A DNA stretch of 64,000 nt. It comes from Xiphydria camelus. Lineage: Eukaryota; Arthropoda; Insecta; Hymenoptera; Xiphydriidae. The stretch lies in the NCBI GenBank assembly GCA_963678675.1, contig OY783194.1, positions 8,485,744 through 8,549,743 on the forward strand. The letters run 5' to 3'. Positions 33,377 through 44,992 of the stretch are shown one piece after another. A model generated the notes under the pieces. That model had not been told where the DNA came from. It ran no database searches and saw nothing but the letters and a program-made list of their open reading frames with translations. The position numbers and the translations under genes were made by a program. Numbering within the stretch: the first letter of the stretch is position 1; each line of letters opens with the position of its first letter.

Positions 33377-35546
33377 TATATTTGCAACACGGTTGTTAGA
33401 CACTCTGGAACCAGAGTTCAATATTAACTTGGTCCCCCACCTAACAAAAGAGGTCACTGTAAATACTGGAAGAAGCGTAAAACCCGCTTTTTTTTTGTAA
33501 ATTCTGCAAATGCTGGCTCTGCATGGAGCATATTTTAGCCTGATATGAGGAATGCATAGAGCAGCACAGCCAGTAAATCCGGTCAAAGTTTAAGCCGCTT
33601 CAGTTTATGCACGTATGATTTTTCACCTAAGTTTTTTCTATTTTTTGTAATGCTGGAACTATATTTTTGAGAAACTAATGTTCATTTTTAGAATCATAAT
33701 GATTTTCTATATATTTTATAACACTTGAAAATAAAGGTTCCCAAAAGTATACTTTTGTTGTACTATGTATTTTTATTGTAAATTGTAAAATAAGAATTCA
33801 TTTATATAAGAAAATAAATAAAACCAATCAAATACACAAATAAAAACAGTGTACGTGGAGTCCACGCATGACAGAAGTGAAACTTAAACTTCTTGCTTAT
33901 GAGTTATAGATAGGGATAAATTATTAGTTTTTTTTTTATTGAACAAGAAATAATAATTGTCAATAGTAAAGGGGGGGGGGGGTAAGGGTATAATTTTAAA
34001 TGAAAACCCAATTCAAAATGAATGTTTTTTAATATATTTTACAAGAAATTCATTATTCAATTTGAGAAAAACATGAATCAATTACGGTAATTAGTTCCTC
34101 ATTTTTTTTACGAATCTGTATCCGTAGTGTGTATTATAGTGACAATAGGGTAGTTGACGGATTTTTTTTTTAACGATTCGAAAAATTTGGCAAAAATTAT
34201 CAACCCCGTATTTTTTCATTTTTCATTTTCGGCCTCGTATGAGCCGGAAAACGATATTTAACGATGCCGCATACATCATAGCATTGTAAGTCTGTCTCTC
34301 TTGAACTCGCAGCTTGGCATAAGTGTGTCTTTCACGGCTTTTTAATGACGTCACAACATTGTAGAGAAAAATGCAGTTATAACTCATTATCAGTGATTAA
34401 TTATTTGTTCGGACATTTTTTTTCATGTGATATTCAATATGTATACAGATTACAAATTGAATTTAAAAATATGAACATTTTTTTCTAGTCAAATACCGTA
34501 TTGGCTTATGATAGCTAAAATATGACACAAACGTTTGCGATTTAATATTTTCTAGATTCCTACAAAATACAGTATCAATTGTTGTACCCGACCTGGTAGT
34601 TGGAGTATTCACATTATTGTCGTTATTAATTTAAGGTATTTCCTCGAGTAATTCAAGTCTAAAAGTTTCGGTCATGAGGAGTCAGATAAGTAGAGGGCGG
34701 TATAGAGCGTTCTAGAAAAAATTTTAGTAGAGACTCTACTCCCACACAGGCTCACTGTATGCATGGACGTACCTCTACACACACGCAAAATAGCGCGAGT
34801 GAATGTGGCAACACCGTGATCATAGTCAGGTTATACGACGACAATTTGTCGTTACCCCGTGTATTTGTTAGTATTCGTTATTTCGAAATTAAAAATGTTG
34901 AAACGATTAAGATACAAGGGTAATAAATTTATTAATGCGAGCGATTTAAAGAAACGTATTAATATAACGGAGTGGCGACGATGAACGCATCGCGTACAGT
35001 GTTACCACATCGCTACTCCTCATCCCGACCTCAATTGAATTTCAATAGTTTTTCGAATCTTTAAAAGCCCATCGTTCTTTAATAAAACCTGAATTTGATG
35101 ATTGTTTTTGTTACAACATTTCTAACTTTTTTCTCTCCATCTCTCTAGTTTTTCCAAAATATTTACAGAACAGTTTTCCATAAAAAGGCGAAAATGTGTC
35201 ATTTTTACGGCTTGGGTATAGAGAACGCGTTTAAAAGTGTCTTTCAAAAAACATGAATAACAATTAAACTACACCTTAAAAAATCTGAAAAAATTAGAGG
35301 AGGTACAGAATACATCAATCTCTATTTCACCAAAATTTCAAATAAATTTACAGAAAAGTGGTTTTGGAGAGGAAATACCTTAATGATATTAGAACAAGGG
35401 ATGACGTTGGGTATTTTCCGAATCCCGGATCTAGCGGACAAGAGTACCGTTGCTCATCCTTGGCCATAAGAGGGGTCAGACTACGCTGAAAGGTGGAGCG
35501 ACCTTCTATACCTGATAAACCAGGTATTAAGGGGCGACCTCACTAA
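33377..35546. other. 2.2 kb without a recognised gene
   Basis: Mostly AT-rich. It holds a 12-base G run (33971-33982) and, at 34960, GGAGTGGCGACGATGAACG, which resembles the region just after an LTR in some insect retroelements, but no LTR pair or open frame supports that. The last 130 bases (35420-35545) are unusually GC-balanced and border the large transposon. Confidence 0.4.
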
Positions 35547-36658
35547 CAAGGAAACCGTCCCAGGTGTACCTCGCCGATTTCGTTCATTTTGATATATGTT
35601 ATTCTACGTCAAAATCTAAGAGATACATATTTTTTTATGTGCGGAAAAACATTTGTAAGAGGTGAAATTAACCCTCAAAATTGACTGCTCCTAAGGGTGA
35701 TTGCTGGTTTTCACATACTTGCAATTGATCTTTTGAAATGAAACCAAGTGGATAATAATTTACATAAAAAATGATGAAAAATGCAGTTTGTTACATTTCA
35801 TTGGGATAATTAATTTAAAAATTATGAGGGTTGAAATTCACAAAACCATTGTAAGAAAAAAACTATTGCATTTTTTTTAGACCAATGGCAATTAAAAGAG
35901 CAAGAAAAGTAGAAAATACGTGTTTCGGCTTTTTTCGAAAAAATTGAGATTATCGAGGAAATCTTTCCTATGTTCACGTGCATCAAGTGCAGAAAAATCT
36001 TTTGAATTTTTTCTTACTGTATTTTCACTTATATTTCAAAACATTTTTTATGGGCTTCTTATATCCTGATACGTTCAAAAATACTCATACTTTAATCATT
36101 CACCTTTATTTATTTATTTTTTGTCAACCTCTCGTCTTCTTTTTCTTATAGCTTTTGTAGATAGGATTTGTAAAGTGAATTTCCCGTTCATTTTCGTGTA
36201 CTTGAACATTTTTCATAATATTTTATGAAATATATTTCATGACATTATACTTCGTATAAAATATTATTTAATAATTGTTCAATTCAATTAAAATTATTCG
36301 TATATGTACGATAAATAATATTTCTCCGGGTATTATTTTTGTCTTTTTTGATGCGACATATTTTTAAATGCAGTGGATAAAATTGTTTATACATGGTTCA
36401 ATAGAGACAAAGGGTCACAAATAAGATAATCTTGAAACTCATGATATGGTGCTATTAAAACTTTGTGGTCAAGTGGCGGTAACCAGCCGCTCATGTTTTT
36501 TACCGTTGCGGACGCGTATCGGCATTTATAGCCGTGCAAATCTGTTTACAGCTGCGGGGACGTATTATGAAGCAGCTCGGTTACGTTTATTTTTCTGAAT
36601 GATAAGATACGCATGGATCGGCGACGCTCGCTCGTCGGGCGGTTCCGCCCGCAAAGGG

Positions 36659-36694
36659 TATAAAAGCAACGTGTTAATTTCAACTCTAATCAGT
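36659..36694 (+). promoter_or_regulatory. TATA box and TCAGT initiator of the pogo-like transposase
   Basis: TATAAAAG at 36659-36666 and TCAGT at 36690-36694, 33 bases from the first T to the initiator A: a textbook arthropod core promoter. It lies within the left inverted end. The mirror copy in the right end (near 43665-43700) keeps the initiator, but its TATA reads GATAAAAG, one substitution away. Confidence 0.75.
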
Positions 36695-38757
36695 GGTGGA
36701 AATTGCGTACCGAAGAAAACCACGGTGACAAGACGCTAGTTATATCAAAGTTTTTGTTTTTCAATTATCATACAAATATATTATAAGTACTGCATCAGTA
36801 ACGAGTATACAAAAATTAACAGCGAAAAATTGAATATTACTTGTCGCTGAAAATTAAGGTTAATCCATTAAATATTGTTCAACTTCTTTTAACAACCTTT
36901 CAAGCAATGAATATACCTCCAACGCCAATAGGTAATGAAGAAATACAACTAAAGAGGACAATTTTAAAAATATTTTATTAAATGCAATGAATGAATATTC
37001 TGGTGTAGAAATGATAGAGGAAAATTCTCTATATTTTGGAGAGCCTTATAAAGATTGTGAAATGGAAATTGTTGAAGATAAGGAATACGCATCAGCCCTT
37101 AATGTACCAGAAGTATTTCTCAATGAGTGTACAAAGGATAAAGAAGATTTATCTTATGTGAGTATAAATTAACAGCAGTTGAATATTGGCGCAGCGGCAA
37201 AAAAAAGAATTTAAGCCTAGAAAGTGTTACACGGAAATTTAGAAAAGTGAAATCAATAACACAATTAAAAAGATGGGTGCATTATTTAAACAAGGGTGGT
37301 ACATATAAGGAAAAGATTGCTAGGATTTGTAGTTATACATTGGAAAATTTCAAATCTGCTATCGATAGTGCTCTGATAGTACACGATTCTGATTTACGCA
37401 GGTGAGCTTTACAAGCACAGAACAAAATTGGCGATAAAGACTTTCGTTTTCAAGCATCTGAAAAAATGGATAAGATTGTTTAAAAAACGCCATCGCATAG
37501 TATCAAGGAAAATTAATAAATTTATCACAGCAAAAACAATCGAAGATGGTACCGTGTTAAAAGAAAAATATGAAACATTCATCCACGATGTAAAACGACG
37601 CATTGGAAATTATGAATTGTCAAATATATACAATTCTGATCAAAGCGGATTTCAACTAGAAATGCATACGGGCAGAACTTTAGCCGAAGAAGGTTCAAAG
37701 CAAGTACAATGTTTAGTACAATCAGTTTCATCTACGACCCATAGTTATACCATTCAACCTACTATGTCAGCCGAAGGGAAGCTTCTTTCTCCGCTTTTTT
37801 AGTTTTAAAGGAGCGTACTGGCAAATTTGGACCGATCATAGAGGCAACTCTTTTTAGGCCAGAAAACGTTTATGTAGAAGTATCAAAATCTGGAAAACTG
37901 ACGTCAGGTAAAAAATTATATCTAATTTTGCTATATATTTATGCTTTTATTGATTTTCACTCATTAAGTAATTTCAACAAAAAATACATTTAAACAAATT
38001 TTAATTGTAGAACATTTTAAAATATGGTTGAAAGAAGTATTTTTTCCACATACTGGTTCGAAAAGCTTATTATTAATTGATTCATGGACTGGACACTGTT
38101 CTCAAGCTGTTCAAGCCGTTAAGCCACCAAACAAGGAAGTTGAAGTTATGATAATACCTCAAGGCACTACAGGACGTATTCAACCTCTTGATGTCTACGG
38201 ATTTAGAATATGGAAAAATTTTGTCAGACATTTTTCTGACAGTGTATTGTTAATGAATTATGACCTGAATTTACACGTGAGAAATAATATTATTAAACTG
38301 CAATCGCTCGTTCATAACCAATTTTCATCTCCACGATATGTAAATCTTTTCAAATACTCGTGGTTCAAAAGTGGTTACACAGATTTTAAACCTGATGAAT
38401 TTGAAAATCCTGTAAATTTTGCATTCGGACAATCCTGTAAATCGCAATGCGAAATTCCAGGTTGCGAAAATATTGCCGTAATTCGTTGTTCATGGTGTCA
38501 AAAATCTCTATGCTTCAAACATTTTTTTGATGATTACCATTACTGTACCGCATATCTATATATCGTATGTCCAATGGCTAGTCGAGCAGGTGCAGCGACC
38601 TGAATTTTTCTGAAATTTGACTTCGGCAGTGTTTTAGTTAGAGTTGGCTTTGGAAGATGGCGCTACGTACGAGCGAAATATTTGAAATGGTAAAAGCGGG
38701 AGGTAGATAAATGCAGGAGAAGTGAAGTGTAACCTCAAAATTGTGAATGTTGGAATA

Positions 38758-39352
38758 ATGGTGAGTAATTGTTTGAAACGATAAGACATAATAATTCGGG
38801 TTTCTTTTCGATGTTCAACCAAATAACACGACTGATATTTAATTGCAGAGAGAAACTGATGCGACTGGCAGTCGTGGAGGAAGGGGCTACCGTCAACGTG
38901 GTCCTCGCCAGAGTGGTCGAGCTCTGCCTCGTCGACGAAAGGTGCAATTGAAATGAAATTAAAGTCTGAGTCAAGGTGAAAATTGGAAGACATGGAAAGA
39001 AAACGCGGTAGAGTCGCCGACAGAAGGAGTGAGTAAAGTGCGAAAGAGAAGTGCAGTGACGCCGAAAAACCATGTGGAAAACAGTGACGAACAGCAGCAG
39101 CAGCTGGTCGACACTGCTCAACTCCGCACCAGCTCCTGAATGATATCTCGCCGATCGCGATACGCGGCCGCTCCGATAGACAACGATTCCAGACATTCGA
39201 GTCGTAGTAGCAGCAAGGACAGCAGCAGCAGCAGCAGCGTCAACGGCAGGGGCACTCTTTTAAAGCGAAGGCAGTCCAAGACCGACTCGAATAGCTGTAA
39301 GAGAAAGACGCATCGACGGAAACATGAAATATCGAAGCAAGACTTGCAATGA
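38758..39352 (+). pseudogene. captured spliced ORF, RG-rich (left arm)
   Basis: ATG at 38758 is followed at once by GTGAGTAATT, a strong donor. An 88-bp intron ends in ATTTAATTGCAG at 38848. The second exon reads RETDATGSRGGRGYRQRGP then RQSGRALPRRRKVQLK and stops at 38954. The same frame then stays almost open to 39352, with stops only at 38954, 38960 and 39137: VRKRSAVTPKNHVENSDEQQ, a Q run, then a serine-rich basic tail (SSRSSSKDSSSSSS ... KRKTHRRKHEISKQDLQ). RG boxes plus Q- and S-rich low-complexity tails are typical of RNA-binding proteins. The intron and frame look like host gene sequence carried by the element. Which gene it came from is not clear; an FMR1/FXR-like RGG tail is one guess. 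Confidence 0.5.
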
Positions 39353-41208
39353 GAGTGTGGTAAAAGGAAGAAAAAAATGACAGAGACGAGGCGATGAGAC
39401 AGAGGAGGAAGTCGTCACCACGAAGGGTTCCTGAAACGGTACCTGTACTAGCAACGTGTGAAGAGTTCAAGAGAACGGGCCATCTACACCCAGTCGCAAA
39501 TCATGCAGATTTCCTGTGACACCCGACAGCGGCATCACGTCAGGAGTATGAACGGTGGAGATGAACGGGAGCCTCGCTGAAAAAGGAAGGAGCAGTGTTG
39601 GCGATGGCGGTGACAGCCCGGATCATGAACAAAGGCTGAAGAACCTTGAGCGTTTTGGATAAAAAGTGGACGTAACTCGAAGCAGTTATCGTAATCGATT
39701 TACGCCGACACTGGTGCCGTAGCCAATCTCGATCACAATGGATTCTTCCAACTAGAGGCGGTTTCTATATCACTCGTCGCCGTTGATCCTTTCCCTCTTA
39801 ATCCTTGTACATAATGCATCTGTTAATATGAAGTTTGATCCGAAACCCTTCCATCCTTCCTATTGTAACACTCTCGTAACAATACGGTCCGATTATTTTA
39901 TATTCATAAGGTTTTATCAGCTTTACGCGTTATTCCTCGTTATTTTCGTTATTTAACCTTGCATTCATACATTATTACTGATGGATTATTAATAAATTAA
40001 TTCATGAAAGTGACTCTACTGGCTTGTGCTATTTTTCGTCCGGTATTTCCTTCCGCAAGATATTTGGATAAATGTACCCCTTCGATCTTGAAGAGTTTGG
40101 TTGGAATAAGCAAGACGGATAGTGGACAGAGTTTAGGCATTAGGAGGCATACAAGATGTCACAATCAGCGGGACAGGATTTCGTGTAATCATGATTTATT
40201 AAAATTTTTTCATTCATAAAATTAGCTCCCGCAGGGGAAATTACATTTTGTACTGTAAACTATGAGATAGATGTATCTCATTTAGAGCTACTGATGAAGT
40301 ATAAAATATCAATTGAACACAGATTTGTTGATACAGAAACGATTACTATCCACTTTACTTACTATAAATCATGATTACACGAAATCCTGTCCCGCTGATT
40401 GTGACATCTTGTATACCTCCTAATGCCTAAACTCTGTCCACTATCCGTCTTGCTTATTCCAACCAAACTCTTCAAGATCGAAGGGGTACATTTATCCAAA
40501 TATCTTGCGGAAGGAAATACCGGACGAAAAATAGCACAAGCCAGTAGAGTCACTTTCATGAATTAATTTATTAATAATCCATCAGTAATAATGTATGAAT
40601 GCAAGGTTAAATAACGAAAATAACGAGAAATAACGCGTAAAGCTGATAAAACCTTATGAATATAAAATAATCGGACCGTATTGTTACGAGAGTGTTACAA
40701 AAGGAAGGATGGAAGGGTTTCGGATCAAACTTCATATTAACAGATGCATTATGTACAAGGATTAAGAGGGAAAGGATCAACGGCGACAAGTGATATAGAA
40801 ACCGCCTCTAGTTGGAAGAATTCATTGTGATCGAGATTGGCTACGGCACCAGTGTCGGCGTAAATCGATTACGATAACTGCTTCGAGTCACGTCCACTTT
40901 TTATCCAAAACGCTCAAGGTTCTTCAGCCTTTGCTCTTGATCCGGGCTGTCACCGCCATCGCCAACACTGCTCCTTCCTTTTTCAGCGAGGCTCCCGTTC
41001 TTCTCCACCGTTCATACTCCTGACATGATGCCGCTGTCGGATGTCACAGGAACTCTGCATGATTTGCGACTGGGTGTAGATGTCCCGTTCTCTTGAACTC
41101 TTCACACGTTGCTAGTACTGGTACCGTTTCAGGAACCCTTCGTGGTGACGACTTCCTCCTCTGTCTCGTCGCCTCGTCTCTGTCATTTTTTTTCTTTCTT
41201 TTAACACA

Positions 41209-41803
41209 CGCTCATTGCAAGTCTTGCTTCGATATTTCATGTTTCCGCCGATGCGTCTTTCTCTTACAGCTATTCGAGTCGGTCTTGGACTGCCTTCGCT
41301 TTAAAAGAGTGCCCCTGCCGTTGACGCTGCTGCTGCTGCTGCTGTCCTTGCTGCTACTACGACTCGAATGTCTGGAATCGTTGTCCATCGGAGCGGCCGC
41401 GTATCGCGATCGGCGAGATATCATTCAGGAGCTGGTGCGGAGTTGAGCAGTGTCGACCAGCTGCTGCTGCTGTTCGTCACTGTCTTCCCATGGTTTTTCG
41501 GCGTCACTGCACTTTTCTTTCGCACTTTACTCACTCCTTCTGTCGGCGACTCTGCCGCGTTTTCTTTCCATGTCTTCCAATTTTCACCTTGACTCAGACT
41601 TTAATTTCATTTCAATTGCACCTTTCGTCGACGAGGCAGAGCTCGACCACTCTGGCGAGGACCACGTTGACGGTAGCCCCTTCCTCCACGACTACCATTC
41701 GCATCAGTTTCTCTCTGCAATTAAATATCAGTCGTGTTATTTGGTTGAACATCGAAAAGAAACCTGAATTATTATGTCTTATCGTTTCAAACAATTACTC
41801 ACC
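41209..41803 (-). pseudogene. captured spliced ORF, RG-rich (right arm)
   Basis: Mirror copy of 38758-39352. The donor (GGTGAGTAATTG), the acceptor (AATTGCAG) and the RG-rich frame are all kept; a T in the left copy is an N here (RETDANGSRGG). The serine-rich tail frame is also kept (MISRRSRYAAAPMDN). That makes the frame readable in both arms despite scattered base changes. Confidence 0.5.
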
Positions 41804-42047
41804 ATTATTCCAACATTCACAATTTTGAGGTTACACTTCACTTCTCCCGCATTTATCTACCTCCCGCTTTTACCATTTCAAATATTTCGCTCGTACGTAG
41901 CGCCATCTTCCAAAGCCAACTAACTAAAATACTGCCGAAGTCAAATTTCAGAAAAATTCAGGTCGCTGCACCTGCTCGACTAGCCATTGGACATACGGTA
42001 TATAAAAATGAATGTTTGTCTGTCTGTCTGTCTGTCTGTATATGTCT

Positions 42048-42660
42048 CTTATGCCTTCCTAAACCGTTCATCTGATTGCGATGAAATTTTGGGAAATGGT
42101 TGGACGCATGCCCGCAATGGTTTCTGAGTTAGTAAATCTTATATAGGGTGTTCAAAAAGTCCCGGTACGGCCGATTATCTCAGCGGGAAAACATTTTAGA
42201 GAAAAATGTTTAATACAAAACTTTAAGGATTTTCCCTTGGCTACCCAGTGGTCGTATTGGATTTGACCTTGACCGTGACCTTTAAGGTAATATCAAATGC
42301 CTTCCTAAACCGTTCATCCGATTGCGATGAAACTTTGGGGAATGGTTGGACGCATGCCCGGGAAGGTTTCTGAGTTAGTAAATCTTATATAGGGTGTTCA
42401 AAAAGTACCGGTTCTGATGATTATTATGCCTTCCTAAACCGTTCATCCGATTGCGATGAAGCTTTGAGGAATGGTTGGACGCATGCCCGCGAAGGTTTCT
42501 GAGTTAGTAAATCGTATACAGGGTGTTCAAAAAGTAGCGGTACGGATGATTATTATGCCTTCCTAAACCGTTCATCCGATTGCGATGAAACTTTGGGGAA
42601 TGGTTGGACGCATGCCCGCGAAGGTTTCTGAGTTAGTAAATCTTATACAGGGTGTTCAAA
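42048..42660 (+). repeat. ~125-bp tandem repeats in the Helitron
   Basis: Four copies of ATGCCTTCCTAAACCGTTCA, then CCGATTGCGATGAAACTTTG, GGTTGGACGCATGCCCG, GTTTCTGAGTTAGTAAATC and AGGGTGTTCAAAAAGT, starting at about 42050, 42297, 42426 and 42556. The first and last are followed by longer segments that also resemble each other (AGCGGGAAAACATTTTAGAG). Confidence 0.85.
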
Positions 42661-43129
42661 AAGTCCAGGCACAGCTAATTATCTCAACGGGAAATCATTT
42701 TAGAGAAAAACGTTTGATATAAAACTTTTAGGATTTTTCCCTGGCTACCCAATGGTCATATTGGATCTGACATTGACAATGACCTTCTAGGTAAAATTGA
42801 TTTTTTTAAATCCGAACCTCTATTTTATATACCGGAAATGAAAAGAGCGGGAAATTTGACGTTCAAATATGTCCTTGACCATTACTTTCATGTGACCTTT
42901 ATGGTCAGCGGAGGTCAAATTGAGGTCAAGTACAGTTCGGCTTCGTACCATGAAAGCTATGGGCCCTATACAAATTCTTTTTGATAGTAGGATTCAGGAT
43001 TCTTTAGTGGCTGTACAATGGTGATATTGTATTTGACCTTGACCATGACCTTCATTTGGAATCTCTTACATCTGACATAATATTCCAAATCAGTTACACG
43101 AAAAATCCCTTAGTGCCAACCAAATTTAA

Positions 43130-43436
43130 TCGAAGTAACAATCATCACTGGCAAATTCAAAGGCGAAGACGCCCTCATTCACGCATACCTATGATTTCCA
43201 ACGATTTAACATTCGAATTCAAGCGGCTCCAGTTCCCTTTGCGTCTTGCTTTTGCTATTACCATCAACAAAGCACAAGGTCAATCGTTGACTATTGCTGG
43301 CTTAAATTTGGAAAATTCATGTTTTTCACGCGGCCAATTGTATGTGGCTTGCTCCAGAGTTGGCACACCGAAAAATTTACACGTTTTTACTCCAAATAAA
43401 AAAATAAAAAACATTGTCTATCCGCTGGCCTTAAGA
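43130..43436 (+). pseudogene. Helitron PIF1-type helicase, C-terminal fragment
   Basis: The last part of the helicase domain of RepHel. NDLTFEFKRLQFPLRLAFAI, TINKAQGQSL and LYVACSRVGTP are the hallmark motifs near the end of PIF1-like helicases. ITGKFKGEDALIHAYL just before is in another frame, so there is a one-base shift near 43190. It stops at 43437 after IKNIVYPLALR. Everything N-terminal (Rep domain, Walker motifs) is missing. Confidence 0.85.
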
Positions 43437-44992
43437 TAAATTAATAAAAGAAATATACTTTCCAATTTAAATTAAATACATGTGTTTTTTTAGCGTAGCA
43501 TGGCTCCCTACCTATGAGTACAGATATCTGCTAAAAATTCATTAAATGACGACCAAAATCAATCCAAAATCTACCCGTGCGAAGCCGGGACGGGCTGCTA
43601 GTAATGAATAAAATCCGACGTACTCGTCACCGTGGTTTTCTTCGGTACGCAATTTCCACCACTGATTAGAGTTGAAATTAATACGTTGCTTTTATCCCCT
43701 TTGCGGGCGGAACCGCCCGACGAGCGAGCGTCGCCGATCCATGCGTATCTTATCATTCAGAAAAATAAACGTAAGCGAGCTGCTTCATAATACGTCCCCG
43801 CAGCTGTAAACAGATTTGGACGGCTATAAATGCCGATACGCGTCCGCAACGGTAAAAAACATGAGCGGCTGGTTACCGCCACTTGACCACAAAGTTTTAA
43901 TAGCACCATATCATGAGTTTCAAGATTATCTTATTTGTGACCCTTTGTCTCTATTGAACCATGTATAAACAATTTTATCCACTGCATTTAAAAATATGTC
44001 GCATCAAAAAAGACAAAAATAATACCCGGAGAAATATTATTTATCGTACACATACGAATAATTTTAATTGAATTGAACAATTATTAAATAATATTTTATA
44101 CGAAGTATAATGTCATGAAATATATTTCATAAAATATTATGAAAAATGTTCAAGTACACGAAAATGAACGGGAAATTCACTTTACAAATCCTATCTACAA
44201 AAGCTATAAGAAAAAGAAGACGAGGTTGACAAAAAATAAATAAATAAAGGTGAATGATTAAAGTATGAGTATTTTTGAACGTATCAGGATATAAGAAGCC
44301 CATAAAAAATGTTTTGAAATATAAGTGAAAATACAGTAAGAAAAAATTCAAAAGATTTTTCTGCACTTGATGCACGTGAATATAGGAAAGATTTCCTCGA
44401 TAATCTCAATTTTTTCGAAAAAAGCCGAAACACGTATTTTCTACTTTTTTTGCTCTTTTAATTGCCATTGGTCTAAAAAAAAAATGCAATAGTTTTTTTC
44501 TTACAATGGTTTTGTGAATTTCAACCCTCATAATTTTTAAATTAATTATCCCAATGAAATGTAACAAACTGCATTTTTCATCATTTTTTATGTAAATTAT
44601 TATCCACTTGGTTTCATTTCAAAAGATCAATTGCAAGTATGTGAAAACCAGCAATCACCCTTAGGAGCAGTCAATTTTGAGGGTTAATTTCACCCCTTAG
44701 AAATGTTTTTCCGCACATAAAAAAAATATGTATCACTTAGATTTTGACGTAGAATAACATATATCAAAATGAACGAAATCGGCGAGGTACACCTGGGACG
44801 GTTTCCTTGTAAGTCGATATTGTCGATCGGCAGAGTCGATCAACACTTTCGGCTAGAGTTCGTCGACTAGATTTTGACGATCGTCATATCGACTAGTTTG
44901 TCGGTAAGCATCAAAGGGTAGTTGAGTCGACGTGTTTCGGCAAGGCGGGCGGTATATTCCGGCAGCGGTGCGATGACACTCGGTGTAAACGA

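Larger units (their letters stand above)
38563..41998. mobile_element. 3.4-kb palindrome, TA-(C/T)CGTATGTCC ends
   Basis: Arms of about 1.64 kb (38563-40203 and 40360-41998) are inverted copies with scattered differences. The ends are CGTATGTCCAATGGCTAG, flanked by TA on each side. The loop (about 150 bp) is unique. The arms are GC-richer than the surroundings and carry what looks like captured spliced coding sequence (38758-39352, mirrored at 41209-41803). The termini place it with the MITEs at 16615 and 22865. Confidence 0.9.
38555..43601 (+). mobile_element. Helitron, interrupted near its 5' end
   Basis: The 5' end is TC (38555) in an A/T context. The 3' end is CTAG (43598-43601) after a hairpin-forming CCCGTGCGAAGCCGGGACGG, and the next base is T: the A|T insertion rule of Helitrons. 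The body starts TATAAAAATGAATGTTTGTC with TCTG repeats (42001), holds about 120-bp tandem repeats, and has a helicase fragment. A 3436-bp palindrome sits 8 bp inside the 5' end. It lacks Rep/HUH sequence, so it is non-autonomous. Confidence 0.85.
36906..43611 (+). pseudogene. pogo/CENP-B-like DDE transposase, split by a Helitron
   Basis: Transposase of the surrounding element. The N-terminal part (36987-37170) is acidic and unrecognised. Then comes a CENP-B/pogo-type DNA-binding region (AVEYWRSG near 37175, YKEKIARICSYTLENFKSAI, KRHRIVSRKINKF), and the DDE core: IYNSDQSGF (first D), SLLLIDSWTGHC (second D), IIPQGTTGRIQPLDV (third D). A GT-AG intron of 103 bp (37908-38010) is visible. The C-terminus carries a Cys/His cluster, CEIPGCENIAVIRCSWCQK then LCFKHFFDDYHYC. 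Lesions: frameshifts near 37170, in an A run near 37463 and in a T run near 37797; TGG to TGA at 37403. The Helitron enters at 38554/38555 inside a tyrosine codon; joining across it gives two more residues and a stop at 43609, overlapping an AATAAA. Confidence 0.8.
35547..44809 (+). mobile_element. 9.3-kb pogo-like transposon with 1184-bp inverted ends
   Basis: The left end (35547-36730) and right end (43626-44809) are inverted copies of equal length, 1184 bp, starting CAAGGAAACCGTCCCAGGTG. Both are flanked by TAA (35544-35546 and 44810-44812). Removing the Helitron (5047 bp) leaves about 4.2 kb, a sensible size for an autonomous DNA transposon with one transposase gene. A TATA/initiator promoter lies in the left end and points inward. 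The element is disabled by lesions in its transposase. Confidence 0.85.

Noticed and set aside
34900..35000. Possible retroelement leader (TGGCGACGATGAACG)
   Set aside because: No LTR ending before it, no primer-site match that I can assert, and no gag-like frame after it.
40004..40559. Identical ORFs facing each other (MKVTLLACAIFRPVF)
   Set aside because: Mirror images in the palindrome arms near the loop; no splice or start evidence beyond the frame itself.
44127..44375. Hydrophobic 82-codon frame resembling a membrane protein
   Set aside because: Lies within the 1184-bp inverted end and is AT-driven; the mirror copy has the same text without gene signals.
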